From Sphingomonas montana (GTDB lineage Bacteria > Pseudomonadota > Alphaproteobacteria > Sphingomonadales > Sphingomonadaceae): a stretch of DNA of 64,000 bases. Below the pieces are notes generated by a model. It had not been told where the DNA came from. It searched no databases and saw only the letters and a list, made by a program, of their open reading frames with translations. How positions within the stretch are numbered: the stretch's first letter is position 1; every line of letters begins with the position of its first letter. The DNA is taken from NCBI RefSeq assembly GCF_001956315.1, contig NZ_MOLY01000037.1:1-64000 (forward strand), written 5' to 3'. Shown piece after piece: positions 9,501-16,797 of the stretch. A program made the translations under genes and the position numbers.

Positions 9501-9757
9501 ATGGCCTGGACCGTGACTTGGGCACGCTGGAGGTCGGCAAGCTGGCCGACCTGATCGTGCTGGACCGCAACCCGCTCGACAATATCCGCGACACGACCAG
9601 CATCCGTTACACCGTCGCGAACGGCCGGATCTACGACGGCAACATGGACGAGGTCGGCACCCGCGTCCGCCCGCGCCGCCCCTTCTGGTTCGAACAGTCC
9701 GGCAGTGGCGGCTGGACACCGCGCGCCGCCACGTTGGCGATCGGGCATGTCGACTGA
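6506..9757 (+). CDS. Secreted beta-propeller (TolB/PD40-like) amidohydrolase
   Basis: This 1083-residue exported protein joins two modules. After a signal peptide (MKRPLLLLLATSTSAWG), residues about 55-600 carry repeated PD40/TolB blades such as VSPDGREIAFDLLG, YSPNGRWIAFTSD, FSPDGRYLYFSDD, PSPDGKSLAFIRRD and FSPDGRTVAFSKVS. From about residue 650 an amidohydrolase-superfamily domain follows, with the metal-binding DGHWHG motif (about 717), an EHSLPV His and a C-terminal GKLADLIVLDRNPLDN signature. Such proteins are annotated as Xaa-Pro-dipeptidase-like or imidazolonepropionase-like amidohydrolases, but the substrate is unknown. It looks monocistronic and ends before a long inverted repeat. 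Confidence 0.88.
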   Translation: MKRPLLLLLATSTSAWGFQPPAPTEAATPAKPKWDVAAPHGPYKDVPIDTRAGTWMSVDVSPDGREIAFDLLGDLYVMPIGGGEARALTSGAAWDMQPRYSPNGRWIAFTSDRGGGDNIWVMDRSGGKLAQVTKEEFRLLNQADWTPDSDYIVARKHFTASRSLGAGEMWLYHRAGGGGVQMTKKRTDQKDTNEPAFSPDGRYLYFSDDVTPGEVFEYSKDVNGEIYAIQRLDRTTGKIEKYVSGPGGSIRPTPSPDGKSLAFIRRDRYKSTIYLLDLASGRETPLTDILDRDMQETWAIHGVYPGMDWTPDNRSIVFWAGGGIKRIDVASKAVADIPFHVAGTRRITQAVRHPVDVAPAAFDVKMIRSAHVSPDGRRVVFDALGHLWIRDLAGGTPRRLTTQTGSFELYPSWSRDGRQIVFADWSDERQGSIRIVPASGGTPRVLTTTPGNYIEPVFSPDGRTVAFSKVSDGYLTSPLNSRETGIYVAPAAGGAARLLTDKGIAPQFGATSDRLFFTARENKTVMLKSIALDGTAEQAHASSEFARDYAVSPDEKWLAWTERFQARVVPFARTGNAVALSADQKALPMFQVTRDAGDWIHWSGDSRKLWWTLGSQLYGRETRDDFAFVDGAPATLPPVATSGIELGFRRPYDAPGGRVAFTNARLLTMRGGTEVIDRGTILLNGNRIEAIGADVAVPAGTKVIDATGKTIMPGLIDGHWHGSMGSDDIVPQQSWVNYAGLAFGVTTIHDPSNTTSEIFTASELAKDGQIVAPRIFSTGTVLYGATTPFTAKIDNLDDARGHLRRLQAAGAWSVKSYNQPRREQRQQIVQAARELDMDVVPEGGSLFQMDMTMIADGHTTIEHSLPVARVYDDVKQFWRGSGTAYNPTLIVAFGGPFGENYWYQHTQVWKDPILTKWVPRRILDARARRPTMIPDEENNVLETARTAREISELGIPVTIGAHGQREGLGAHWDMWTFALGGMTPIQAIATATWNPARAYGLDRDLGTLEVGKLADLIVLDRNPLDNIRDTTSIRYTVANGRIYDGNMDEVGTRVRPRRPFWFEQSGSGGWTPRAATLAIGHVD

Positions 9758-9779
9758 CCGGTCCAACCCCTAGGGGAAG

Positions 9780-9804
9780 GTCATCCCGGACTTGATCCGG
9801 GATC
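9780..9804. repeat. 25-bp REP-like repeat, copy 1
   Basis: This 25-base sequence reads GTCATCCCGGACTTGATCC followed by GGGATC and recurs exactly at 10980-11004. It contains the short hairpin ATCCCGGA-CTTGA-TCCGGGAT. Both copies are intergenic, which is the pattern of a dispersed REP-like element in sphingomonad genomes. Confidence 0.7.
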
Positions 9805-9844
9805 CAGGGTCGCAGGCGCCGCGCCTGCGGCCCCGCATCCCGGA
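9796..9844. terminator. Long inverted repeat between convergent genes (probable bidirectional terminator)
   Basis: Arms of 24 bases (9796-9819 and 9821-9844) pair at about 20 positions around a one-base centre. The inner part is CGCAGGCGC/GCGCCTGCG and the outer part TCCGGGAT/ATCCCGGA. It lies between the plus-strand amidohydrolase and a minus-strand lipoprotein gene. There is no clear T-run, so termination is inferred from position and stem strength. Confidence 0.5.
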
Positions 9845-9851
9845 ACCGCCG

Positions 9852-10121
9852 TCAATTATCCCGGTTGCGCCGCGCTTCGCGTTCCAGCGCCTTGTCGCGC
9901 CTGCGCAGTTCGCGGCCTTCCGCCGCCTCCCGCTTGCGCATCTTGCGGCCGTAATTGCGGTCGGATTCATCCTGGCTCGTCGTCGCCCAGTCCGCCGCCT
10001 GGCCCACGACCTGGAAGGGTGCCTTCACCACCGCGGCAGCCGTGCTGAGGCATCCGCCGAGCGGCAGCGCTGCCATCATCAGCACCAGCGCGGGGCCGGC
10101 CCCATATTTGCGTGCACGCAT
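9852..10121 (-). CDS. Small lipoprotein, function unknown
   Basis: The product is 89 residues from the ATG at 10121. A short basic N-terminus (MRARKYG) and a hydrophobic stretch lead to the lipobox LGGC, so the mature protein would start at Cys and be lipid-anchored. The mature part is strongly charged, with dense Arg/Lys/Glu (such as MRKREAAEGRELRRRDK), and probably forms a helix. I do not recognise a family. It is transcribed away from the L,D-transpeptidase gene, so both could respond to a shared envelope signal, but that is only an inference from position. Confidence 0.7.
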   Translation of the reverse strand: MRARKYGAGPALVLMMAALPLGGCLSTAAAVVKAPFQVVGQAADWATTSQDESDRNYGRKMRKREAAEGRELRRRDKALEREARRNRDN

Positions 10122-10243
10122 CCTGTCGTCTCTCCGGCTGGCCTGATCGCCGCTAATCCTAGCGACCGCCCGCCCCACCCGCCAGACGGATGATGGCCCG
10201 CCGGGTGGAAAGCCGCGCCGGCATGCCCTATCTTCCGGCTGTG

Positions 10244-10939
10244 ATGATCGACACCCTTGGCGTCCGGTTGAGCCGGCGCACCTTCACCACCGGCCTTGCC
10301 TGCTTTGGCGCGGCCATCCCCGCCATGGCGGCGGCTCCCCGCATCGGCACCGCTGAGGCACCGCTGCCGGATGAGGATCCGATCGATCCGTCTCGGCTGG
10401 GCGGCAGCGTGATCGCTCCGGTCGGCGCGGGCGTCCCGCCCGCCCTGATGGCACGCGCGCTGGCGGCGATGCAGCTTCACAACCGTCGGCTTTGGTCGCG
10501 CGACGTGATCGCGATCGCCGATTTCGGCTGCCCGTCCGCGCAACCGCGCTTCCACCTCGTCGATGTCCTGAACGGCCGCACCACCACGCTGCTCGTCTCG
10601 CATGGCAAGGGATCCGACCCCGCGCACAGCGGCATGCTGCAGCGTTTCTCCGGAGTAGTCGGATCGGAGGCCACGTCGCGCGGTGCGTATCTGACCGCCG
10701 ACCCCTATGTGGGCCAGCACGGTCGTTCGCGCCGCCTCGAAGGGCTCGATCCGGACAACCGCACGGCATTGGAGCGTGCGATCGTCATCCATTCCGCATG
10801 GTATGTCGCACCCGACGTCGTCGCCAAGCAGGGCATGTGCGGTCGCAGCCAGGGGTGCTTCGCGGTATCTCCCGCCGATCTTGACCAGGTCCTCACCCGC
10901 CTCGGCCCCGGCCGCCTGCTCTACGCCGACCGCGCCTGA
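10244..10939 (+). CDS. Tat-exported murein L,D-transpeptidase (YkuD_2-like)
   Basis: This is a predicted periplasmic enzyme that acts on peptidoglycan stem peptides. The N-terminus carries a twin-arginine-like signal (RLSRRTFTTGL) followed by a hydrophobic stretch and AMA cleavage region. The catalytic domain shows SHGKGSDPAHSG (about residue 120), a conserved YVGQHGRSRRLEGLD segment, the His in IVIHSAWYV and the catalytic Cys in GRSQGCFAV (about residue 210). These are the marks of the L,D-transpeptidase catalytic-domain family. The ATG at 10244 gives a compact signal peptide; the frame is open to an ATG at 10190, so an earlier start cannot be excluded. Confidence 0.85.
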   Translation: MIDTLGVRLSRRTFTTGLACFGAAIPAMAAAPRIGTAEAPLPDEDPIDPSRLGGSVIAPVGAGVPPALMARALAAMQLHNRRLWSRDVIAIADFGCPSAQPRFHLVDVLNGRTTTLLVSHGKGSDPAHSGMLQRFSGVVGSEATSRGAYLTADPYVGQHGRSRRLEGLDPDNRTALERAIVIHSAWYVAPDVVAKQGMCGRSQGCFAVSPADLDQVLTRLGPGRLLYADRA

Positions 10940-10979
10940 CGCTGCTGAGCAGTCAGTTCGAGAGGTTCAGCAACACAAT

Positions 10980-11004
10980 GTCATCCCGGACTTGATCCGG
11001 GATC
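10980..11004. repeat. 25-bp REP-like repeat, copy 2
   Basis: This is an exact 25-base copy of the element at 9780-9804. It lies in the 136-base gap between the convergent L,D-transpeptidase and beta-lactamase-like genes and may help terminate both. Confidence 0.7.
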
Positions 11005-11075
11005 TCGCTTCTTCCCTTTCCGACGGAAACAGCTCTCGATCCGACCCATGCACAACCGGGCCCAGTCAACAGACG

Positions 11076-12125
11076 TCAATACCCACGCGGTACGGCGCGC
11101 GGCCCGTTCATGTCCTGCGCCACGACGGCACGCGCGACGTTCGCCATCAGCCGCTGTCGCACCGGGATCGGCTGCCGCGTCGATTTGATCATCACCGCCA
11201 GCGCATAGGTCCGGCCATCGGGGGAGGTCATCAACCCGATATCATTATAGCCCGTCGCCTCGCCGCCCAGCTCCTGACCCGTCCCGGTTTTGTGCGCGAA
11301 CGCCCAACCCGGTCCCGACCCGGCACGCATCCGCTGCGGCCCGGTTCTGCTCGACGCCATCAGCGTCAGCAGGCGCTGCGTGGACTCGGGCGACAGCAGG
11401 TCACCCTTGCGCAACCGGGCCAGCGCCAGCGCCACTTTCTCGGGCTGCGCACCGTCGATCGGGTCGGCCAGATATTTGTCCAGCGCGGCCCGCCGCACCG
11501 CGAACGGCAGGGCCGCACGCGCCACGAAGAAGGCATTGCCTTCCGCATAGGATTGCCGCCACGGCAGCCCCGCCGTGCCTGCCTGCAACAACCGCTCGCC
11601 TGGGCCGAAGCGTATGCCGTCAAGTTGCGCCCGATCGAGGAACGCCCGCACCGCGCCCGGCCCGCCCACCGTGCGGAGCAGCGAATCGTTCGCCAGATTG
11701 TCGCTCGTCGTCATCGCCGCGAGCAGCAATTCCGATACGCTGGCATCGTAGCCGTTCGGCCCCACCTTCGCCCGCAACGGCTGGTGGAACACGACAAGGT
11801 CCTTGCGCTCGATCCTGACCGTGTCGGACAGCGACATCCGGCGGCGGTCGATCGCGTCGAACACGGTCAGCGCGACCCACAGCTTGGACACGCTCTGTTG
11901 CGGAAAATATCCCTGCCCGTTGAACGAGATATACCAGCCGGCCTGCACGTCGCGCACAGCGATGCCGACGATCCCGTCGAACCCCCGTCCCAGCCGCTCC
12001 ACCGTCGCGGCCAGTGCTGCGGGCGGCCGTGGAATCGTGCCGGGCAGCGGCGTCGGCGGGATCGCGACGACCACCGGTGCGCGTGCGGGCTCAAGCGCTT
12101 GCGTCGCCGGCAGCATCGGGGCCAC
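11076..12125 (-). CDS. Class A beta-lactamase-like serine hydrolase
   Basis: The protein has the active-site set of class A beta-lactamases. With the GTG start at 12125, these are the nucleophile motif SVSK (residues 78-81), the SDN loop (141-143) and the KTG triad (279-281). The omega-loop candidate ERLLQ (177-181) keeps the general-base Glu but has Gln where Asn170 is usual. At 349 residues it is longer than standard enzymes (about 290). The called start lacks a signal peptide, yet the in-frame codons just upstream encode a hydrophobic stretch ending in a lipobox-like TTAC. The true start is therefore probably a rare codon (ATT at 12182 or CTG at 12173). Activity on beta-lactams is not certain; a penicillin-binding role is possible. 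Confidence 0.82.
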   Translation of the reverse strand: MAPMLPATQALEPARAPVVVAIPPTPLPGTIPRPPAALAATVERLGRGFDGIVGIAVRDVQAGWYISFNGQGYFPQQSVSKLWVALTVFDAIDRRRMSLSDTVRIERKDLVVFHQPLRAKVGPNGYDASVSELLLAAMTTSDNLANDSLLRTVGGPGAVRAFLDRAQLDGIRFGPGERLLQAGTAGLPWRQSYAEGNAFFVARAALPFAVRRAALDKYLADPIDGAQPEKVALALARLRKGDLLSPESTQRLLTLMASSRTGPQRMRAGSGPGWAFAHKTGTGQELGGEATGYNDIGLMTSPDGRTYALAVMIKSTRQPIPVRQRLMANVARAVVAQDMNGPRAVPRGY

Positions 12126-12308
12126 ACACGCGGTCGTCGCGAACAGGGCGAGTAACGCTGCGGAACGGTACAGGTTCGAAATGGCGGCGGCCCCCTCTTA
12201 CGGAATATGTTCCGCTATGCGGTCCCGCACCTGAACGATACCCGTCCCGGCGATTGCGACCCGGTTTTGCGACGCTATCTCGGGGATCTGCGACGGAAGG
12301 ATGCCGGC

Positions 12309-12998
12309 ATGATCGACTTCTATTACTGGACCACGCCGAACGGCCACAAGGTGACGCTCTTTCTCGAAGAATCGGGTGTCCCGTACCGCATCCTGCCGAT
12401 CGACATCTCCAGGGGCGCACAGTTCGGTCCGGACTTCCTCGCGGTGGCCCCCAACAACCGCATCCCCGCGATCGTCGATACCGCGCCGGCGGATGGCGGA
12501 CCGGTGATACCGATTTTCGAATCGGGTGCCATCCTGTTGTATCTGGCCGAAAAAACCGGACAGTTTCTGCCGACTGACCTGCGCGGGCGGACGGAAGTGC
12601 TGACCTGGCTGTTCTGGCAGATGGGCGGCCTCGGCCCGATGGCGGGGCAGAACCACCATTTCTCGATCTACGCGCCGGAACGCATTCCCTACGCCACCGA
12701 ACGCTATGTTCGCGAAACCGGCCGGCTCTATGCGGTTCTCGACCGGCGGCTGGCGGATCGGACGTTCGTGGCGGGGGAATCGTACAGCATCGCGGACATG
12801 GCGATCTATCCATGGATAGTCCCGTGGCATGCGCAGCAGCAGGATCTGTCCGCCCATTCGAACCTGCGCCGCTGGTTCGACGCAATTGGCGCGCGTCCGG
12901 CCACGAAGCGCGCCTATGCCCTGGCCGATACCATATCGACCCGTGGAACCCTCCACGATGCGGAGCCGCGCCGCATCCTGTTCGGCCCGCCCGCGTAA
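12309..12998 (+). CDS. Glutathione S-transferase family protein (YfcG/YghU-like)
   Basis: This predicted cytosolic thiol-disulfide or glutathione-linked enzyme has 229 residues. The N-terminal thioredoxin-like half begins FYYWTTPNGHKVTLFLEE, with the TPN motif that replaces the catalytic Ser/Tyr in Nu-class enzymes. The glutathione gamma-Glu site FESGAILLYLAE follows at about 75. The C-terminal helical half has the SIADMAIYPWIVPW signature (about 160). This combination is seen in E. coli YfcG and YghU, which act as disulfide reductases. The ATG at 12309 is preceded by a GGAAGGATGCCGGC ribosome-binding region. It diverges from the beta-lactamase-like gene. Confidence 0.88.
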   Translation: MIDFYYWTTPNGHKVTLFLEESGVPYRILPIDISRGAQFGPDFLAVAPNNRIPAIVDTAPADGGPVIPIFESGAILLYLAEKTGQFLPTDLRGRTEVLTWLFWQMGGLGPMAGQNHHFSIYAPERIPYATERYVRETGRLYAVLDRRLADRTFVAGESYSIADMAIYPWIVPWHAQQQDLSAHSNLRRWFDAIGARPATKRAYALADTISTRGTLHDAEPRRILFGPPA

Positions 12999-13002
12999 CC
13001 CT

Positions 13003-16000
13003 CTACCCCTCGTCGGGGATCAGCGCCTCCAGCAGGCCGATCACCGTCGCGATCCGCGCGTCGGTATCGGTGGTCAGCACCTTCGCCAGCAACCGGCCGT
13101 CCTTCTCGACCAGCCCGGCCGCGGCCGGATCAGCGTCGAAATCGCGGCGCGGGGTCAACGCGATGGCGGCCGGCCCTGCGTCGATCCGCGCCACCCGCGC
13201 TGCCCGCGCCAGCTGGCGGATCCGCCCGATCGCGAACGTCCGCAACGCCGCTTCCGGCGGCCGCCCGAACCGGTCCTCCACTTCGTCGGCCAGCGCATCG
13301 ATTGCATCGACCGATCCGGCCCGCGCCAGCCGGGCATGGATATCCAGCCGCAGTTCCGGCTCCGCGATCCATCCGACCGGAATATGCGCATCCACGCCCA
13401 GCGACAGTTCGGGCGTCCACAGGTCGACCGTCTCGCCCGCCGCTGTCCGCAATGCACCGGTCAGCAGATGCTGGTACAGGTCCACCCCGATCAGCTTTAC
13501 ATGCCCCGCCTGCGCCTCGCCCAGCAGGTCGCCGGCGCCGCGCATGTCCAGGTCGCGCGCGCTGATCTCGAACCCCGCACCCAGCCGGTCGTGCGCCGCG
13601 ATCGTGCGCAGCCGTTTCAGTGTCGCCGCCGCGATCGTGGCGCCCGGTTCGGTGGTCAGCAGGATCCGCCCGCGCCGCGTGCTGCGCCCTACCCGACCGC
13701 GTAACTGGTGGATCTGCGACAGCCCGAACCGGTCCGTCCGCCACACGATCATCGTGTTGGCGCGTGGCACGTCCAGCCCTGCCTCGATGATGTTCGTCGC
13801 TAGCAGGATGTCGCCCGCTCCTTCGCCGAACGCCACCATCACCTGATCGATCTCCGCCGCGGCCAGCTTGCCGTGCGCCTGCACCACCGACAGTTCGGGC
13901 ACCAGCCCGCGCAGCGTTTCGGCCAGCCCGGCCAGATCCTCGATCCGCGGCGCGACGACGAAACTCTGCCCCCCGCGCATCTTCTCGCGCAGCAACGCGA
14001 TCCGAACGGTCGCCGGGTCGAACGCGCCGATCGTCGTGCGGGTCGGCTGGCGGCGCGCGGGCGGCGTGGCGATCACCGACAATTGCTGGATCCCGACCAG
14101 AGCTGACTGCAACGTCCGCGGGATCGGCGTGGCGGTCAGCGTCAGCAGATGGCACCCGTCGCAGATCGTCCGCAGCTTTTCCTTGTCGGACGCGCCGAAC
14201 CGCTGCTCCTCGTCGATCACGACCAGCCCCAGCCTGGCGAAGCGGACCTCCTTGCCCACCACCGCACTGGTGCCGACCACGATATCAACGCTGCCGTCCG
14301 CCAGCCCGGCCTTTACCGCCTTCGCCTCCGCCGGGGTGGACAGCCGCGACAGGCCTTCGATCCGCACGCCCAGCCCCTCGAACCGGCGGCGGAAGGTCAG
14401 CAGATGCTGGCGGACCAGCACCGTCGTCGGCGCGACGACCGCGACCTGCCGCCCGGACAGCGCGACCATCGCCGCCGCACGCAACGCGACCTCCGTCTTG
14501 CCGTAGCCGACGTCACCCACCACCAGCCGGTCCATCGGCCGGCCGGACGTCAGGTCGTCGCGCACCGCGGCGATGGCACGTGCCTGATCCGGCGTCTCGT
14601 TGAACGCGAACCGCCCTGCGAACCGCTCGTACCGCGCCGCCTCATAGGCCGCCGGTTCGGTCCGCCGCGCCGCCCGGGCTTCCGCCAGCGCGATCAGCCC
14701 CTTAGCCGTCGCCGCGATGGCCGCATCGATCTCGATCCGCCGCTTCAGCCAGCTTTCGCCGGTCAGCGTATCGGGCGTGACGCCGCCCTCGTCCGCGCCG
14801 TACCGCCAGACACGGTCCAGATCGATCGCCGGCACCAGGCGGTCCGCTCCCTTGGCATATTCCAGCCGCAGCGCGTCCTGCAGGATGCCACCCGCCTCGA
14901 CTGCCTCCAGTCCACGCACGATCCCAATGCCGTGGTCCTCATGCAACGCGGTATCACCGATCCGCAGGACGGACATGTGCAGCGCGAGCGGGTCGACCGC
15001 GGTCGCGCCTTGCGGATCGGCGGCGCGCCCGCCCAATATGTCCGCTGCCGCGATCGCCAGCATGGCATCGTCGGACCAGCCACGTTCGATATGGACCTCC
15101 AGCAAGGCCAGCGACTTGGGCGGCACGGCGGATATCCGGTGCCAGCTGTCGACCTGGACAGCCGGCGCGGCGGTCAGCGTCGTGATCCGCCGCGCCAGGA
15201 ACCGCAGGTCGCGCGCACTGCCGAGCAGAACGACACGGCGACCGTCGGACAGCGCGTCCAGAACCGCCTTCTTCAGCGCACGGGCCGGCTGCTTTTTCTC
15301 CACGAACCGGGTTGTCGGCGTCTCCGCCCCCGCGGCGATGTCGCCGCGCGCCAGACCGGCCAGCGCCGTCTTCCATGCGCGATTGTCGAGGAAACTGGGG
15401 ATCGCACCGGCTCGACGGTTGGCGATTCGCGTCCGGGTCGCATCTCCGATCAGTTCGACATAGCGGTCGCGGTGCCGCGGCACGTCCGGATCGGCGAGCA
15501 ACAGCGGCCGGTCCAGATGCGCGAAGATCGACACCGATCCGCGCGGCATGCTCGGTTCGATCGCCGGATCGACGACGACATGGTCCAGCGCCGCAGTGCT
15601 GCGTTGCGTCACCGGATCATAGGCATGGATCGCGCCGACGACACCGTCCGCCAGTTCGATCCGCACCGGGCCCGCCGCCGCTGCCGGAAACAGGTCCAGC
15701 ACGCCGCGCAGCGCATATTCCGCCGGCTCGTCGACCCGGTCGTCGGCGATGTAGCCGATCGCGCCCAGCGCGGCCTCGACAGCCGGACCATCGAACGGGT
15801 CGCCGGTCGTGAAAGCAAGCGGCGGCACCGCAAAGCTGGCCGGTGGCGCGATACGCCGCGTCGCCGCTTCCGCCGTCGTAACGAGGATCATAGGGCGCCG
15901 CCCCGCCTCCCCCAATGCGCGGAGGATCGCGACCCGCCGCCCGGCGACCGCCGGCGAGGCTGCGATCCCGTCGCCCGGCAACGTATCGATCGACGGCAGG

Positions 16001-16206
16001 AACCGCACGTCGTGAGCTGCCGGTCCCATGGCCGCCACGACCTGCGCCAGCCGCTCCGCGCGCTGCTCCGTTCCGCATAGCAGGATGACGTCGCCCGCGC
16101 CGTGCGCCGCATCCACCACCCGCACCGCCGTCGGCCCGATCGCACCGGGTGCCGCATCGTCGGTCCGGCCCGCATCCGGACGCACCGGATCAACAACAGA
16201 CGCCAT
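13003..16206 (-). CDS. mfd: Mfd-type transcription-repair coupling factor / DEAD-like translocase
   Basis: Mfd removes RNA polymerase stalled at DNA damage and recruits UvrA. The 1067-residue product has, in order, a UvrB-like N-terminal region, a CarD-like polymerase-binding segment (HEDHGIGIVRGLEAV, about 415) and the translocase motifs: Walker A GDVGYGKTEVALRA (about 565), DEEQRFG (about 665), TATPIPRTLQ and HQLRGRVGR (about 840). A C-terminal TRCF-like domain follows. It is shorter than typical Mfd (about 1150) and its N-terminal third looks divergent, so it could be a paralogue beside a canonical mfd elsewhere. The ATG at 16206 is the natural start. Confidence 0.82.
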   Translation of the reverse strand: MASVVDPVRPDAGRTDDAAPGAIGPTAVRVVDAAHGAGDVILLCGTEQRAERLAQVVAAMGPAAHDVRFLPSIDTLPGDGIAASPAVAGRRVAILRALGEAGRRPMILVTTAEAATRRIAPPASFAVPPLAFTTGDPFDGPAVEAALGAIGYIADDRVDEPAEYALRGVLDLFPAAAAGPVRIELADGVVGAIHAYDPVTQRSTAALDHVVVDPAIEPSMPRGSVSIFAHLDRPLLLADPDVPRHRDRYVELIGDATRTRIANRRAGAIPSFLDNRAWKTALAGLARGDIAAGAETPTTRFVEKKQPARALKKAVLDALSDGRRVVLLGSARDLRFLARRITTLTAAPAVQVDSWHRISAVPPKSLALLEVHIERGWSDDAMLAIAAADILGGRAADPQGATAVDPLALHMSVLRIGDTALHEDHGIGIVRGLEAVEAGGILQDALRLEYAKGADRLVPAIDLDRVWRYGADEGGVTPDTLTGESWLKRRIEIDAAIAATAKGLIALAEARAARRTEPAAYEAARYERFAGRFAFNETPDQARAIAAVRDDLTSGRPMDRLVVGDVGYGKTEVALRAAAMVALSGRQVAVVAPTTVLVRQHLLTFRRRFEGLGVRIEGLSRLSTPAEAKAVKAGLADGSVDIVVGTSAVVGKEVRFARLGLVVIDEEQRFGASDKEKLRTICDGCHLLTLTATPIPRTLQSALVGIQQLSVIATPPARRQPTRTTIGAFDPATVRIALLREKMRGGQSFVVAPRIEDLAGLAETLRGLVPELSVVQAHGKLAAAEIDQVMVAFGEGAGDILLATNIIEAGLDVPRANTMIVWRTDRFGLSQIHQLRGRVGRSTRRGRILLTTEPGATIAAATLKRLRTIAAHDRLGAGFEISARDLDMRGAGDLLGEAQAGHVKLIGVDLYQHLLTGALRTAAGETVDLWTPELSLGVDAHIPVGWIAEPELRLDIHARLARAGSVDAIDALADEVEDRFGRPPEAALRTFAIGRIRQLARAARVARIDAGPAAIALTPRRDFDADPAAAGLVEKDGRLLAKVLTTDTDARIATVIGLLEALIPDEG

Positions 16207-16234
16207 GTCGCTGTCTTCCTTTACGATTTCTGGA

Positions 16235-16723
16235 TCAACGACGGCGCAGAAGACGCCGCACCGCTTCGGTCGTCATCCCGAACACGATGTGCGATGCCAG
16301 CCCATAGACATGCGTCGTCGCCGGAAACGCCCAGGGCGCGGCGGACAGGCCCGCGACCGGAACAACTACATCGTCCAGCACCGCTGCGGTGACGATCCCG
16401 AACGCGGCACCCCCACCGGCCGCGGCGCGTGGCTCATATTCGGTCGCTACCGCATAACCGGCACCCAGCAGCGCGCCGACCGCATAATGCACAGCATTGC
16501 CGGCGACCGGCCGCTCCAGATCGCCCAGCGATGTCCCGGCAAGCTCCGCGACCCGGTCCGCCGCCTGCTCGGTCGCCGGTTCGGGGGCGTCGCCGTCGTT
16601 GTCCGGCTCGAAATGGCCGATCGCTGCCTGGAACGCGTTCATCACGAACGATGCGGCCAGACCCGCCACCACGCCGGTCAGGGCGGCCTTCGAAAGATCG
16701 GATCGGGTTCGGCGACGGGTCAT
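16235..16723 (-). CDS. DUF1440 / YagU-family membrane protein
   Basis: The 162-residue product has hydrophobic segments near residues 12-32, 75-93, 100-120 and 132-152. The first is GVVAGLAASFVMNAFQ, and the later GNAVHYAVGALLGAGYA region resembles the DUF1440/YagU family, whose E. coli member has been linked to acid tolerance. An acidic loop (EPDNDGDAPEPATEQ) lies between the first two segments. It lies 28 bases upstream of the mfd-like gene on the same strand and may be cotranscribed with it. The role here is unknown. Confidence 0.75.
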   Translation of the reverse strand: MTRRRTRSDLSKAALTGVVAGLAASFVMNAFQAAIGHFEPDNDGDAPEPATEQAADRVAELAGTSLGDLERPVAGNAVHYAVGALLGAGYAVATEYEPRAAAGGGAAFGIVTAAVLDDVVVPVAGLSAAPWAFPATTHVYGLASHIVFGMTTEAVRRLLRRR

Positions 16724-16797
16724 GCAATGCTCCAGTACGGGTCCCCTTCAAACCCCGCGCCGCCGCACGCCGTTCCGCACCAACCCACTGATCCGCA

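Noticed and set aside
7337-9766. An 809-codon open frame on the minus strand across the amidohydrolase gene
   Set aside because: The plus-strand gene has signal peptide, propeller and metal motifs; the antisense product has none and shows only the composition bias of GC-rich codons.
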